Source: Scedosporium boydii (taxonomy: Eukaryota > Ascomycota > Sordariomycetes > Microascales > Microascaceae). From it: 43,154 nucleotides of DNA. Positions 1 to 11,310 of this stretch are shown piece after piece; position 1 is the first letter of the stretch; each line of letters opens with the position of its first letter. Location: contig NJFT01000290.1 in the NCBI GenBank assembly GCA_002221725.1, positions 1 through 43,154 on the forward strand. Direction: 5' to 3'. Below the pieces are notes generated by a model, which saw nothing but the letters and a program-made list of their open reading frames with translations, did no database searches and was not told the origin of the DNA. Position numbers and translations under genes: made by a program.

Positions 1-1565
1 AAAAAAAAAAAAAAAAGGAAGCCCATACCAAACCGGTGGATTATAGTACGCCTAAACATGGATCGTAATTCAGCGCTATACATAGCGTTGTCTATCGGGC
101 CAAGGTCGGACGGCTGAAAGGAGCCAGAATATCCTTTTCTGAAAAGCGTCGTGAGCCATAAGAAGAACGATTTGCTAATGGGCCCAGCCGTGGTTTCGGG
201 GGGCTCGTTCTTGGTGAAGTTGATCAATGACGAGGTCTTGTTCCGGCTTTCAAGACAGAAAAGAGCCAACTGAATGAAGCAATCAACGGTGAAAGTCGCG
301 CCCAGGGCAACTTCACCTAGGAGCCAGAACGTTCGGGTCCTTGCAATCGAGAACAAAATAGCAAGGAAGAGATAAGCCAGAATCAGTGAGGAAGGCCTTC
401 GAGACCTTCTATGCTCATAATAAACGAGCCCACACAAGAATGACGAAGCAACTAGAGACAGGGCTCCTGCGGCAATCGAGATGGGTGTGCGCTTTCGGAG
501 GAACTCTTGTTCGGCAAGAATCGCTGCTTGAAGCGCAACATGAACACCGGAAGCGATCTTGTGGTAAGCAAAGTCAGTAACAGAAAATGTAAGCATGGCC
601 GAGGAAGGTGTGTGGCCTCGGCATTATGCCTCGTGTGATAAGGTTTGGAGAGCGATCAAATAGGTCCGTCATACCAATTTCAGAAGACTAAGTCCATCTC
701 TGCGACAAACAGCAGGCCGCCAAAATAGGATAACTAGTCGAGTCGCTGCTAGGAGGATAAGGATACAAGACGGCAGGAGGGTAAGAATAGATTCCTCGAA
801 GAATAACGTGAAGTCTGGCTGTGATCGGCATCCTTGAACGATCGGGCCAAATCGATCATCAGCCCCGCCGGAGCACTCCATCGCCCAAGAGGCACCGTGG
901 GTAGTCTCTAATGGCTCAAGCTATCTGAAAGACCGTGGGGACGCAATCAAGCTCCAATAGCGCTGGTATCAGGAAAAAACGGAATGAACTGAATGAAAGT
1001 TGAGTAGTTCCTCGGAGGGTGATGATCGAGATGTGATGTCTGATCGATACTGCCCGTCAGTCCTTTTGCGCCAGCTTGCTCTTCCACATTTTGCAGAACC
1101 AACACCAGCGAGGAAAAGCAATCACGTAATTTCGCCCAATTCCAGGACCTGCCGGATTCGGCTCCTTCTGTTGGGCCATGAATCCATTCCGTTTTGCGGT
1201 GGACCATCCATACGGTGGATGAAATGAGACAGAGACGGAAGGAGATCCTGCAGCAACTGTTGGACAGCAATGCTCCCGCCCGGAGCTTGACTTCTATCGA
1301 TCATAAGCTTACATTGCATATGGTTCAAGCAAGCTCTAAGCATTACCTCACAAGAGGACCATGCATAGCGGGCCACACGGCCTCTCTGTTGTTTGCCACC
1401 CCAACGTAGCATCTATAAGAGCGACATCGATCAATATTTCCGGGGAGTGTGGAGCCATATTAGTGGACTGCACCCGTTTTCGCTGCCTCGAAATCCCATT
1501 GATCCCCTCTCGCGAGAGAGGAGTTTACTGCGTATATACACATTTTCTCTTTCAGAAATAATACG
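1..1565. other. No gene seen (left edge)
   Basis: The window opens with 16 A residues. Only short overlapping reading frames on both strands follow, none with a family motif, a convincing start or splice signals. The last 100 bases are the likely promoter of the UstYa-like gene and are listed separately. Confidence 0.5.
1507..1538 (+). promoter_or_regulatory. Candidate core promoter of the UstYa-like gene
   Basis: A perfect 12-nt palindrome CTCTCGCGAGAG lies at 1507-1518 and a TATATA at 1533-1538. The ATG is at 1566, so the TATA-like box is about 30 bases before the start codon. A palindrome here could be a dimeric factor site, but nothing identifies the factor. Position and sequence are seen; function is inferred. 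Confidence 0.3.
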
Positions 1566-2276
1566 ATGGACTCCAGACCCAAACAAAGCGCCTACCAACA
1601 TGTTGCAATAGACGACGATGCGTTCTCCGACGAGATGCTCAACGGCCCAGACTTGATGCTTCGCGACGCAGTCAACGTCAAAAAGGAAAAACTCGAACGG
1701 CTTTTATACCGAACAACGATCGTGTTCCTCCTAGCTTTAGTCGGTTTGGCTGGCTTTATCGTGGGAAGCTGCACGTCATCTATGCAGGATGTCCGGGCCG
1801 TATGGCCCACGATGATCAATCCAGGTGGCAAAGTCGAGGAATGTGGCGAAACCCCAACCGAGGCGAGGGCGAGGGGTTGTAAATTCGATCCGATGATGCA
1901 GGTCTGGGTACCCGCTAGCTGCTTCGATGAAGAACACTCGGAATTCTACCTATCGACGTACCAGTGGAAGTGGTATTATGACACCCACATGGAGAAGGAA
2001 ATGCCTGACGAGGTTATGCGTCGGGGGGATCATTCCGTCTCTTTCATGTCCGACGATTACCATGGCCGCCATTGCGCTTACGCTTGGGAAGTGGCGACAC
2101 GCGCCCTTCAGGCACAGCGGCCAATCCTCGACGAATTGCTGTCGTACAAACATGTTCATCACTGCAATATGGTTTTCTTCCGGAATACGAGCGAACCTGT
2201 TAAGGGTGTGGAGACCCACGCTGGATTCGGGAGGTGTGCGCCGTACCATGTCTGGGCAAATGATATGCCCAAGTAA
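1566..2276 (+). CDS. UstYa-like (DUF3328-type) single-pass membrane protein
   Basis: An uninterrupted 236-residue frame. Residues 1-47 are polar and probably cytosolic; 48-67 form one hydrophobic helix. The rest is a luminal-looking domain with ECGETPTEARARGC at about 92-105, then two HxxHC motifs: HGRHC (166-170) and HVHHC (196-200). The paired HxxHC motifs behind one membrane helix are the hallmark of the UstYa family, oxidases that modify fungal ribosomally made peptides such as ustiloxin. The EARARGC block marks a widespread subfamily often left as hypothetical. The C-terminal GFGRC...W fits a complete protein, and no intron is needed. No precursor peptide is visible nearby, so a role in peptide modification is unproven. 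Family assignment is fairly sure, the reaction is not. Confidence 0.8.
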   Translation: MDSRPKQSAYQHVAIDDDAFSDEMLNGPDLMLRDAVNVKKEKLERLLYRTTIVFLLALVGLAGFIVGSCTSSMQDVRAVWPTMINPGGKVEECGETPTEARARGCKFDPMMQVWVPASCFDEEHSEFYLSTYQWKWYYDTHMEKEMPDEVMRRGDHSVSFMSDDYHGRHCAYAWEVATRALQAQRPILDELLSYKHVHHCNMVFFRNTSEPVKGVETHAGFGRCAPYHVWANDMPK

Positions 2277-3669
2277 GCCTTTGGAGGAAGATAAGAGTGT
2301 TCAGGGGTTCGTGCGACAGTTCAATTGAGGATTCACATGTAATGAGAAGAGAAGGGGTGGAAGGATAAATCTTGGGAGCCAGAGGCAGGGTGGATGGATA
2401 CTGGTAAATAGAAGCAATAATTGCGTGGGCTGGGAGGAGTCGAGACAAAACTTAAGTCTGCTCTGGCGGCATCTGCAACGTCCGCGCCTGTCTTGTGGTG
2501 CCCCGAGGCTTGCCCATCTTCTGATGGCTTCTGGATCAAAACGGCGTTAAGTGACAGCTTCAGGGGCACTTCGAAGAGCATGTTTTCTCTCTCCATACGA
2601 AGTACATTTGGGCTCATCTTATCAGTACCTCGGTAGAATTTCAACTGAATGCGACGTCTCATCTTGGTCCAAGCGAGGGAGAGATAATTTCCGTTGCTGA
2701 TCCTATGCGGCATGTGGAGCGACACACCCGCACTTCGGATTGGGACTTTTGTGTTTGGAAAAATGCGGGTCGTCGATACGGAACGTGGTCCAACAGCTGT
2801 TTGACCTTTAACGGCCCGAGGATGGACGGGAAACGGGAACGACGCCCAATCAGAACGCCCTTCGGCCAATACTGATACATGTCGACATCGACTCCATAAA
2901 GTTGCAAAGAGCGAAGGCGATCATCAACTCCGTTGCACCTCTACCAACATCAGCGCAGGCCAAGCTTGGCCCTACGGGAAAGCCTTTCAGTTGTCTGACC
3001 CTGGACCGAACCCCCGCCCCAGCGCCCAGGGGAGGCGGAAGGGGTCGGTCTGGAAGTCTGTCTTGGCTGAGGGCGGTAACGCTGCAAGAACCCCAACCTG
3101 CATGCATCCATGTCCACCCTCCTGCTCCCGATGCATGCATGCGCAGTTTAGAGGAGTGGAGCAATGGATTAGAGGACAGGACATGCCCGACGCGAATCCT
3201 ACGCTTCCATCGGGGTTCGTCATGTGGGAGCACAAGGATTCCGTGCAATGGTGTTATCATGGCTTTCTCGATCCCCTCACCGTTACAGCATTTCATACTC
3301 CGTTTTCCCGTGGAAGGATCAAGTGCCATCATCAAAGATATCATCGCAGTCAACGTTTACGGCGATGAGCATATCCATAATTGTTATTTTGCAGGTAGTG
3401 CCGCCTGTGGGGTTGCGGGGCAAAAATTAAAATGGAATAAAACAATATTAAAGAAAGTGTCTAATTATGTCGCAACCGTCGAGAGCTGAATGTATATAAC
3501 GTCGCCCGCTTGTGAAGTTGCGAAGGAACGGGACAAGGTACTCACGAGTCACGGCCATATCTAAACTCCGCTGATATACCGATCCCTGAAGAAAACCAAC
3601 GACCCAAAATCGGTACTCAAATCTGGATTTGAAGACACAATTAGAACAGCAAGAATTTGGTGCGCTGCC
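2277..3669. other. Intergenic; possible minus-strand gene remnant
   Basis: No confident gene. On the minus strand, overlapping frames at 2333-2869, 2659-2907 and 2850-3353 read as protein-like stretches with usable fungal codons, for example SLHMPHRISNGNYLSLAW near 2700 and YQYWPKGVLIGRR near 2850. They do not join into one frame and match no family I know. They may be an old gene fragment or chance. A short ATG frame (MSQPSRAE) at 3467-3490 ends at a GTATAT that could act as a donor, so it might be an upstream exon of the next gene; this is speculative. Confidence 0.2.
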
Positions 3670-4668
3670 ATGGATGAAGGAGACTACGAAATACGGCGGA
3701 AGACTCAAAACAGGGAGGCCCAGAGGCGATATCGTACGACTCACTAAGTCTTTGCCCCCACATCCCCGTCTTGTCTTCCTGAGTGTAGCCTTGTAGGATC
3801 CCCGACATTGAATGGAAATCTTGAGGGAGAAACTGGGATAGGTGCACTAACGTGTTTTAGGCGAAAAACAAAAACAACGAGCTTCGAAGCCGCAGCGTAG
3901 CAGTACGTCTCACTCGTCAAGCTCAACATCTAGCAAGGCCCGTAACGCATCATATTCCGATCAATATGACCAATACGGCGGCTCCATGGATGCCATGTAT
4001 GGCCAGGGCCATTCAGAACACTTCGGATCTGGGGGTGATGATACAATCGATCAGTTCCTCCAATCTGTAAGTCGTATATTTCTTTCTTTGTCGCTCCGGG
4101 GCTCGTTCCATTAGACACGACTCTCAGATCCCAGGAGTTAGCTGCTAATGACACCTTGTCGGGATAGGCTATGACATCTGGATTTAACGACTACGCGACA
4201 AGCGACGCTGGTGCTTACTTTGGCGATCTTGATCTTACATCTCCAGCTGTAAGTATTCCCCAGTCTTAGCCCGAATCCTGTTTGTCCAGAAGTGAAAAGG
4301 AAGGAAGGGGCATGACAAAAGAAGCATGGCACAGACCTACAGGAAACGCCAGAGCAGGGAAGGATACTGGAGAACGCCCACGCCCAAGTCTCTGGCTTAA
4401 GGAGTGGACCCCATTTGTTTGGCATGCCAACTAATAGGTTACAAAGGAACCCGCTCGTTCGTCCGGCTCCAAGAAGGGCGTACCCAAGGCCTACACCAAG
4501 ATGAAGACTAAAGTGGGACGGATCATGAACGATTTGGAACAAACCTACAAATTCGGTGTCGAGATGGACCTCATGCAGCCCGACATGGAGGTAGACGGCA
4601 TGATGACCAACATGAAGGACAGATTCGAGCAGTCCATCAACAATGCGGCTGAGTCTCAGCTCGGGTAG
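3670..4668 (+). CDS. bZIP-type transcription factor with AP-1-like basic region, no obvious zipper
   Basis: Spliced model: exons 3670-3733, 3861-4066, 4168-4248 and 4438-4668, giving 193 residues. Intron 1 is GTACGA...CTAAC...TTTTAG and joins CGATATC to GCGAAA, which rebuilds a basic region RRKTQNREAQRRYREKQKQR at residues 9-28. This matches the fungal Pap1/Yap signature NxxAQxxYR that contacts DNA. All junctions keep one frame. After the basic region comes a Ser/Lys-rich stretch and an acidic, Gly/Tyr-rich middle, not the leucine heptads expected for dimerisation. The C-terminal 60 residues are predicted helical (KTKVGRIMNDLEQTY and onward). The last acceptor could instead be the AAG at 4446, removing three codons without a frame change. 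A 5' exon may be missing. The basic-region call is strong, the exact 5' end is not. Confidence 0.65.
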
Positions 4669-6431
4669 CCTGGTCGCTCTTTTTCCAAATTTGGGGTTTT
4701 GGTTATTTCATTTCCCTCCGTTTTGGTCATTTTTTCTCTTTTCTTTCCTTCCTTTTCAACGTTTTTCTGTCCGTTTTCGAGTTGGAGCGAATCTGCATGT
4801 GGGCCTTGGGTGAAACCTTCGGCGGCAAGCATGCCTTTGTCTTTTTTCCCAAGAAAGCATGTTATATGGAATTCACGATACACACGAGATATGAGGTCAG
4901 AAGGAACTTCAGGATACAAAAAGAGATGTACGCGTGGAATGTACCTGTTACCGGGCTGTCGGGAAGATGGGCGTCTCTGGGCATGTGGCGAGCGTGGTGG
5001 TCATTTATGCGCATATTAACGACAGAATAGGAAAGAGTCACTCCACTATCATATATGACTACGCCGCGCTGAGCCAATGCATGACTGTTCTAGCGAGAGA
5101 AGCTGCGGTTCCGACCCGTAGGTTCGGGGCATAACAGTTAGGGTGCCCTATGAGCACAGGCTTGCAGTGTGGACTTGCCGGTTAGAAATATACTTCTCAA
5201 CGGGATGCAAGTATAGGCAGGGTTGCATCACTCATTAACTAAAGAGCCGTAGAGGTGGGTATCTCCCCTCTGCCATGAGACACACTTTGTCTCGGAACGT
5301 CGTTCAACATATCGCCCTGTTAGTTTTCAGGAGAACACGAGGTCACTGGCTTAACAGGTTACCTTCACGCAGACAAGCATTGGATGGTACACATACGAAT
5401 AGAGTACATGTGCATGTGGCTCATGAGGCCGGAGTATTGCACATCGTTTACAGTTATCTTCCGTTTTGCCTTCCCCATCTTGCCACCGCCTCAGTGAAAG
5501 TCAGACCTTGGTATTCTTGACACCGGAAACGGCATGGCGAAGTGAACAAGCTTGGTCAAGGTAATTAACAGCTACTCTCCGTGGATCTAACGAGGTTATT
5601 TGTGGGAACGGAAAGCATCCCGCTCATGGGTATACCCGTTCTGTCCACATGTCGGTACCCCGTTCTCTCTCGGGCTATACTAGGATGTCGAGGGCCAGGG
5701 GCCTTGGTGGCTGACGGAAAAGCTCCTTGGTATCCATTGGAAACCCTGCAGACTACCTAATGGGGGTAACAATGAAGCCTTGCTGTAATATACCGAGTCC
5801 CTTCTACAGATTAGAAAATACAAGGCCATGATAGCTGCCGCTACCCACAAACTTGATCTCTGGAATCTGGAATAGCCCGGATTGAGAGTTCCCTTGAGTC
5901 TTTCCTAACTAAATCTACCGCCCTCGAATGCCTCGTTGGCTGAGCTTATTTTTTAGTAAGTAGGGCATAATCACATTATCAGATTATCAGATTCATGTGT
6001 CGCCCAGCTTACAGTAATCTTCACTTGGCACCAACTCACCTCACAGGATAATCAATTGCTATTGACTTGCACTCCGGGATATGATGGATAGAGAAAAAGG
6101 CCATCGTGCAGCTACTCCGCGGACACACTCTGGGTAGTGGAAGTGAGTGCAGTGAGATGACCGTCATCGATGGTAAGCTGACGGTGTCAATCAACGAACT
6201 CCTCATCACCGCCAACTATTATAGCTCTACATGATTTCATTGTCAAGGCCCCATTTCATTGGTAATGGAATTGGGAATTTGACATTTAGAATTTGGTTGC
6301 GGCCACCCGGCAATTTCCATTTCAATGTTCGCAACGCCCTTGTCGATTCTGACGACTGTCGCGGGAGAATACGACGAAGTCTAGACTCCGCGCTGTTGGG
6401 ATATTCTCTCAGTTTCCATGCGTGCATCAAC
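4669..6431. other. Intergenic, no gene seen
   Basis: The first 100 bases after the bZIP stop are T-rich, as in a fungal 3' region. The remainder has only short frames without motifs or matching splice signals. An ATG at 6231 is in frame with the next gene but lies 201 bases before its better start. Confidence 0.5.
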
Positions 6432-7778
6432 ATGGCTCCGCACCAGCCATCTCTTTTCCTCTTTCTCTCTCATTTCGCATCAGCTGCCCTGGCTCTCTCA
6501 GCCCAGTACTGCCTCGGGGCCCGAGACGAGAATAGGGCAGGAGCCGAATTCTGTTTAGCCCTCTCAAGCTTCCGCAACTCCTCGACGGGCGAGTATGATC
6601 TATACATGCGGGTCGAGGCTGCCAAACCTTCGAGCAAAGGGTGGCTTGCCGTGGGAGCCGGCCCGTTTATGGCTAGTTCCCTAATGTTTATCGTCTACGG
6701 CGACCCACACTCAGATTCACTCCCCACGTTTAGCATGCGAACTGCTAGCGGCTACCAGCTCCCGCATGTCATCGCAGAGGGCGAAGCACCTGCCATGGAT
6801 GTCAGTCTTATCGAGTCGCGATGGGTCTCAGCGGCCGAAAGTCGCGTTGGCCGTCAGCTTTCCTTAGACATCGCATGGATTTGCTACTCTTGCAGCCGCT
6901 GGACGGGGACCACCATCTCCGCGACAACTTCATCTCAACCTTGGATCTGGGCATTTAATGACGATCAGGAATTTCGAGACTACTCGGTCGATGCGCAGAT
7001 TCGAGTGCACCAAGCTCATGGAGCCTTCTACGTCGATATGGCCAAGACCCTGGATCAAAATGGCTTCCAGGAACGAATCCTGCCGTCCGTCAGCCCAGGC
7101 ATGATCAGTATTGCTGCATCTGAATCTACCTCTTCGAAATCGCCATCTGAACCCTTGACATCGGTAACCCAGCATCCCAGCCATAATTTCTTGACTCCGC
7201 ACCACTTGCATGGATTTTCCATGGCGCTGGCCACGTTGGTTTTGTTTCCAATTGGCGTGGTTGCCATCCGGTCCGGCATGGCAAGGGCCTTTAAGTATCA
7301 CTGGATGTTCCAGGTCCTTGGTACCTTGTTTTTGGGGGTCGGCATTTTTGCCGGACTCGCCTCTAGCCATGGACCATATCTGGCCACAACACATCAGCGT
7401 GTCGGTATGGGCCTCCTTGTCCTATTTGTGCTTCAGGGCCTACTCGGATTGCGCCATCACATTGTCTTCTTAAGGATAAAACGGCGGACTTGGATATCCG
7501 TGGTCCACAGCTGGCTCGGTCGGGCAAGCCTCGTTGGTATTTGGGCAAATTTGATCGGGGGAGTCGTTTCTGGGGGTCATACTGGAATTGCCCTGCCGTT
7601 AGTGGCGTCAATTGTAGCCGTTGAAGCAGCGTTTCTACTCTGCTTCGTTTGGATTATGGAACGTAGGAGAAGAAGAGCGCTGGCAGAATGTGAACGGGGG
7701 GAAGTTCAGAGGCTGTCGGATGCTGCCAGACATGCAGATTCCGAATTCGCCTTGGCCTCAAGAGGACGAAGAAAGTGA
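6432..7778 (+). CDS. Secreted DOMON (CDH-type cytochrome) plus cytochrome b561 membrane protein
   Basis: I start at the ATG at 6432 (448 residues) rather than the in-frame ATG at 6231, because residues 1-24 then form a clean signal peptide. Residues about 27-210 are a DOMON domain like the cellobiose-dehydrogenase cytochrome: GWLAVGAGPFM (70-80) supplies the likely Met ligand and RVHQAHGAFYVDM (191-203) the His ligand of haem b. A Ser/Thr-rich linker follows. Residues about 255-410 are a cytochrome b561 core of several membrane helices with four spaced histidines, H260, H290, H321 and H359, as expected for two haems. The tail is Arg-rich and cytosolic. Such proteins move electrons across the plasma membrane, probably for extracellular metal or quinone reduction; the substrate is unknown. 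An alternative C-terminus in another frame (to 7824) would need an unseen intron. Confidence 0.88.
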   Translation: MAPHQPSLFLFLSHFASAALALSAQYCLGARDENRAGAEFCLALSSFRNSSTGEYDLYMRVEAAKPSSKGWLAVGAGPFMASSLMFIVYGDPHSDSLPTFSMRTASGYQLPHVIAEGEAPAMDVSLIESRWVSAAESRVGRQLSLDIAWICYSCSRWTGTTISATTSSQPWIWAFNDDQEFRDYSVDAQIRVHQAHGAFYVDMAKTLDQNGFQERILPSVSPGMISIAASESTSSKSPSEPLTSVTQHPSHNFLTPHHLHGFSMALATLVLFPIGVVAIRSGMARAFKYHWMFQVLGTLFLGVGIFAGLASSHGPYLATTHQRVGMGLLVLFVLQGLLGLRHHIVFLRIKRRTWISVVHSWLGRASLVGIWANLIGGVVSGGHTGIALPLVASIVAVEAAFLLCFVWIMERRRRRALAECERGEVQRLSDAARHADSEFALASRGRRK

Positions 7779-8344
7779 CAGTGACATCAGCACCGCAGGG
7801 GGGTATGGGGACGAAAAATCTTAGATATCGAGAGAGTACATACTTCGCTCTTCAGCATTTTATCCTGAAGATCCGTTTGCCTTGAGGAGTGAATGGGGGT
7901 AAACCTCGAGTTTTGCTGGACTTTTGCCACCTAATAACAGGTACTGATCCACTTAGCATGCATTGAAACGGAATAAGAGGTTGAAAGAGGAAGGTACTTT
8001 GAAATTGTGGTTGGTGTTGGTGATTCGTATATGCGGGTGCCTTAGGGTCCATGCAAAACAGGCCAGTTTTGCCGTCACCGTAGCATCAGCTTATTAGTAC
8101 CAGCGTCGATCCCGCCGTGCTGGTCTGGCTAATGTTCAGGTAGTACAAATATTCCCATGCACCAACCGAGTCGAGAAGGATCCACTGAGCGGCGAATCCT
8201 CATCCTTTCATTCTCTCTTCATAGAACCGCAGCTGCTTTCACCAAGCTGAACAGGACCGACAGGTATTACGCGCATTTCGTGGAAAAGGCGGAAAGAGGA
8301 GGGGATTAACCTCGTCAAGCAATTTTCCATCATTTTCGGCAACA
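7779..8344. other. Intergenic between tandem plus-strand genes
   Basis: Holds the 3' region of the DOMON-b561 gene and the upstream region of the MFS gene. I see no reading frame or RNA gene in it. Confidence 0.5.
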
Positions 8345-10196
8345 ATGCGGCCCGCGGAGGAGGACGAAACAACCCCTCTCATCGCCGAAACAGCACCAGA
8401 GTCGCGTCATCCCCTGAGAAGCCCTCGTGTCCTCACCACCATCATCGCCGCCTTCTCACTGATTCTTATTCTGAGTATTTCCAGCCACATTAGCGACGCG
8501 CCGCTCACGGCCATTCTCGAGGATATCGTGTGCGAAAAATATTATGCCTCTCACCCGGACGATGGTAGCGAATTTTTGTCGGATCCAGAGTCCAGATGCA
8601 AGATTGAGCCGATCCAGAGTGAGGTGGCGTTCATCAACGGGTGGAAGGATACATTCGAAGCCGTTCCTGGTAGGACCGCTTCCTTACTTTCTTCTTTTAT
8701 TCTTTTTAGATGCACTACCATTCTCGCTTTATCCTACGAATGGTTTCTAACGTCTGCCCGCACAGGTATCATTCTAGCCGTTTTTTATGGCGCTCTTGCC
8801 GATCGGATTGGGAGGAAGAAAGTCCTTATCCTTTCTCTTATCGGGCTCTTCCTAGAAGATTCTTGGCTCCGACTTGTCTGTAGGTTATCCTTTAAATTCT
8901 TTTAAATTTCCAACGTTTAGACGTTACATCTAATTCGGCGGGATCCGTAGACTGGTTTTCTGATCTATTCCCTCCCAAAGCCGTCTGGTTTCTCGGCGCG
9001 TGGGCAATCATTGGTGGCGGGGCGACTACATTGACGTCTATCGTGTTTGTCTTGGTAGCCGACGTCTGCCCTCCTGAGCAGAGGTTGGTGAACACTCTCC
9101 GATGGGGCAGATTTGCCATCCCCACGAGTGTGAGAGCTCGCGCTGATATGAGGAAATGGACAGGACGACGGCTTTCTCACAAATGCAGTCGGCCGAAATG
9201 ATATCTCAGCTTGTGTTCATCCCGTTAGGTGCCGCTCTCATGTCTGTCAACAAATGGCTGCCGATGATGATATCCTCTGCTCTAATGATCCTCGGCATAT
9301 TCTTGGCCCTTGCCCTCCTCCCTGAAACACTGCCAGCCAAGAAGAAGGCCGAGGATGAAGCGGACCTGACCACGGAGAGAGCGGACATGGATGATCGAAG
9401 CTCTCCCCGACAAAACGGTACGCACACGGTAGACGGCGGCAAGTCCACGGCTATCAAGAAGGCCATCGCGAAGGTTGTCAGCATGATTAACGTACACGTT
9501 GTCTTGATCATACTGGCGTTCCTCGCTATCTATTTGGGCGAACAGGTTCAAGGCCCTGTTTTCCTTCAGTATATTTCAAAGAAGCTTCACTGGACAATTG
9601 CGAAGGTACGACATCGTATTTTTCCTTTTCTTTCAAAACGCCTCCTCCCCCTTTCCCCATAAGTTCCCCTTTCCCGCCATGGCCTCGAGAACCTAACGAT
9701 ACTCTCCCTACAGGCATCTTTCTTCCTCTCTTTGCGCGCGGGAGTCAACCTGGCAGCATTGGCGTTCGTCTTGCCAGCATTCTCTTCACTCTTAATGAAA
9801 AAGATGGATGAAGTTTCCAAGGACAAAAGAATCGCCCAATTCGCCGGCATATTCTTAGCGTTCGGTTCCGCCGTGATGGCTCTCGCATCTACCTGGGGTG
9901 TCATGAGCGTAGGGCAAATATTTTATGCGCTCGGCCTCGTTTTGCCGATTCCCTTGCGCAGTCTCGTCACGGGAATGGTGGAACAGCAGCATCTTGCCAC
10001 TTTGTATACGGCTCTCTCCGTGACTTCCTACTCCGGTATGGTCATTGGGCGGCCACTCTTCGCCGTTATTTTCGGCTGGGGCCTGCGAATGGGTGGTGGC
10101 TGGATCGGCTTGCCATTTATAGTTGCCACGGGATGCTTTGCGGCTGCTCTAGGTGCCGTGACTGGGATAACGTTAGGTTCTCGAATCGAGATCTAA
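8345..10196 (+). CDS. Major facilitator superfamily transporter, five exons
   Basis: Exons 8345-8669, 8766-8879, 8951-9083, 9164-9605 and 9714-10196 join in frame to 498 residues. Introns are 71-108 nt with GTAGGA, GTAGGT, GTTGGT and GTACGA donors and visible CTAAY or CTGAY branch points. The N-terminus has the ETTPLIAE-like motif common in fungal MFS proteins. Exon 2 carries the loop 2-3 signature GALADRIGRKK, typical of H+-coupled MFS carriers. Exon 3 begins WFSDLFPPKAVW, matching fungal relatives. A charged loop (about residues 245-280) separates the two six-helix halves. The long first external loop with SRCKIEPIQSEVAFINGW is characteristic of a fungal subfamily of unknown substrate. It points the same way as the redox gene upstream and converges with the WW gene. 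Family sure, substrate unknown. Confidence 0.88.
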
Positions 10197-10719
10197 AAAC
10201 GTTTACTCGTGTGTGTATGTACATTTTGGAGGTTCCTAGACTCCCAGCCTAGTGTTAAGGTTGCTTCTATCATGTGTGGGGAGGAATAAGAATATATATA
10301 GGCGATGAACTTGGTCAATCTGTCTTGATTTTGGATCAACTATGGTGATTCGTGATATCACATATGCTCACGATGGCGATCACCTGCAATAACAACCGGC
10401 TCAATATTGTACATCGTTCCACTGAGTGATACTTGAAGACTCCGCCTTGAAACAGCTTTGATGTTGGGGACTTTAGGTCTTAGTTAGGCCAGTGGTGTCG
10501 GTAGAATCAATCAGAAAAGCTAAGACGGCTCAGCACCCTTTTTTCAATCTATCCATCCAGTACACGCGGTCCGGTCAAAGGCCCCTGCTGCCTAGATGGC
10601 TTCCCAAACGTATGGTATCAGCTCGAACTTGCCGTCACTTCCTCTAGTCAGCCTGTTGCCAGGTCGGCTTGTTTAATACACGGCAGCTTAGGGCAGCTTA
10701 CCATTGGTCGAGGATTTCC
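10197..10719. other. Convergent intergenic region
   Basis: Lies between the 3' ends of the MFS gene (+) and the WW gene (minus). No ORF of note. Probably holds both 3' untranslated regions. Confidence 0.5.
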
Positions 10720-11310
10720 TCAATTTTCACTCGCTTCTTCACCCCGTGGATCCTGAAAAGTAGTCGTCTTTGCTTCATGATTCTCAAAGTAGACCCTCCC
10801 ACCAACCGTAAGTCTCTGCTCCCACCCAGGCGGTAGAGGCTCCTTGTTATTATCCGACGTCCGAGGGTCTTGCGTCTGAATTCTACCAACGGTATTGTTC
10901 CTGAAGACGACCCTCCCGCCACCAGCTGCTAGCGCTTCCCATCCCGACGGCAAGGGGTCCCCAGGGAGACTCACTGGCGGTGATCGAGGGTCATACCAAG
11001 TGCTTGTCTGCGAAATGTGGTTTATGAAGTAGGGCCTTCCGTGTGGTTGTGAGATGCGCTGCTCCCAACCGGCAGGGAGACTTTCAAGCTCAACTCGAGC
11101 CTCAATATGAACTCCCAAGCCGGGTGTAACTCTCGGGTCGTCGAAAGTCGTGACCCCGGCATTATGGTCGATGAAGTAAGCTCGGCCCTCAGGAGTCGTA
11201 GCCTGGTCCCAACCAAGAGGGAGACGCGAAGGGGAATTGTCGGATGGTATGCCGGTTAGCCTATTCCCAGAATTGGGCCCAGATTGTGTCGGCCCTGTTG
11301 TATCGCTCAT
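10720..11310 (-). CDS. Small protein made of four WW domains
   Basis: A single-exon frame of 196 residues from the ATG at 11310 (the frame stays open upstream only to a TTG). It is almost nothing but WW modules. WW1 (about 30-60) starts LPLGW and ends TTFDDPR. WW2 (78-109) starts LPAGW and ends STWYDPR. WW3 (120-150) starts LPSGW and ends QTQDPR. WW4 (159-189) starts LPPGW and ends TTFQDPR. Only WW2 keeps both signature tryptophans; WW1 and WW4 have Phe and WW3 has Gln at the second position. WW domains bind proline-rich ligands such as PPxY. The spacing resembles the WW array of NEDD4/Rsp5 ubiquitin ligases, but no C2 or HECT domain is encoded nearby. It may be an adaptor or a decoy; ligands are unknown. 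Confidence 0.85.
   Translation of the reverse strand: MSDTTGPTQSGPNSGNRLTGIPSDNSPSRLPLGWDQATTPEGRAYFIDHNAGVTTFDDPRVTPGLGVHIEARVELESLPAGWEQRISQPHGRPYFINHISQTSTWYDPRSPPVSLPGDPLPSGWEALAAGGGRVVFRNNTVGRIQTQDPRTSDNNKEPLPPGWEQRLTVGGRVYFENHEAKTTTFQDPRGEEASEN

Noticed and set aside
386..1412. Several 60-107-codon frames on both strands
   Set aside because: Mutually overlapping, no motifs, no consistent codon bias.
6231..6431. N-terminal extension of the DOMON-b561 protein from ATG 6231
   Set aside because: The extension would hide the signal peptide that starts at 6432; the region is more likely 5' untranslated.
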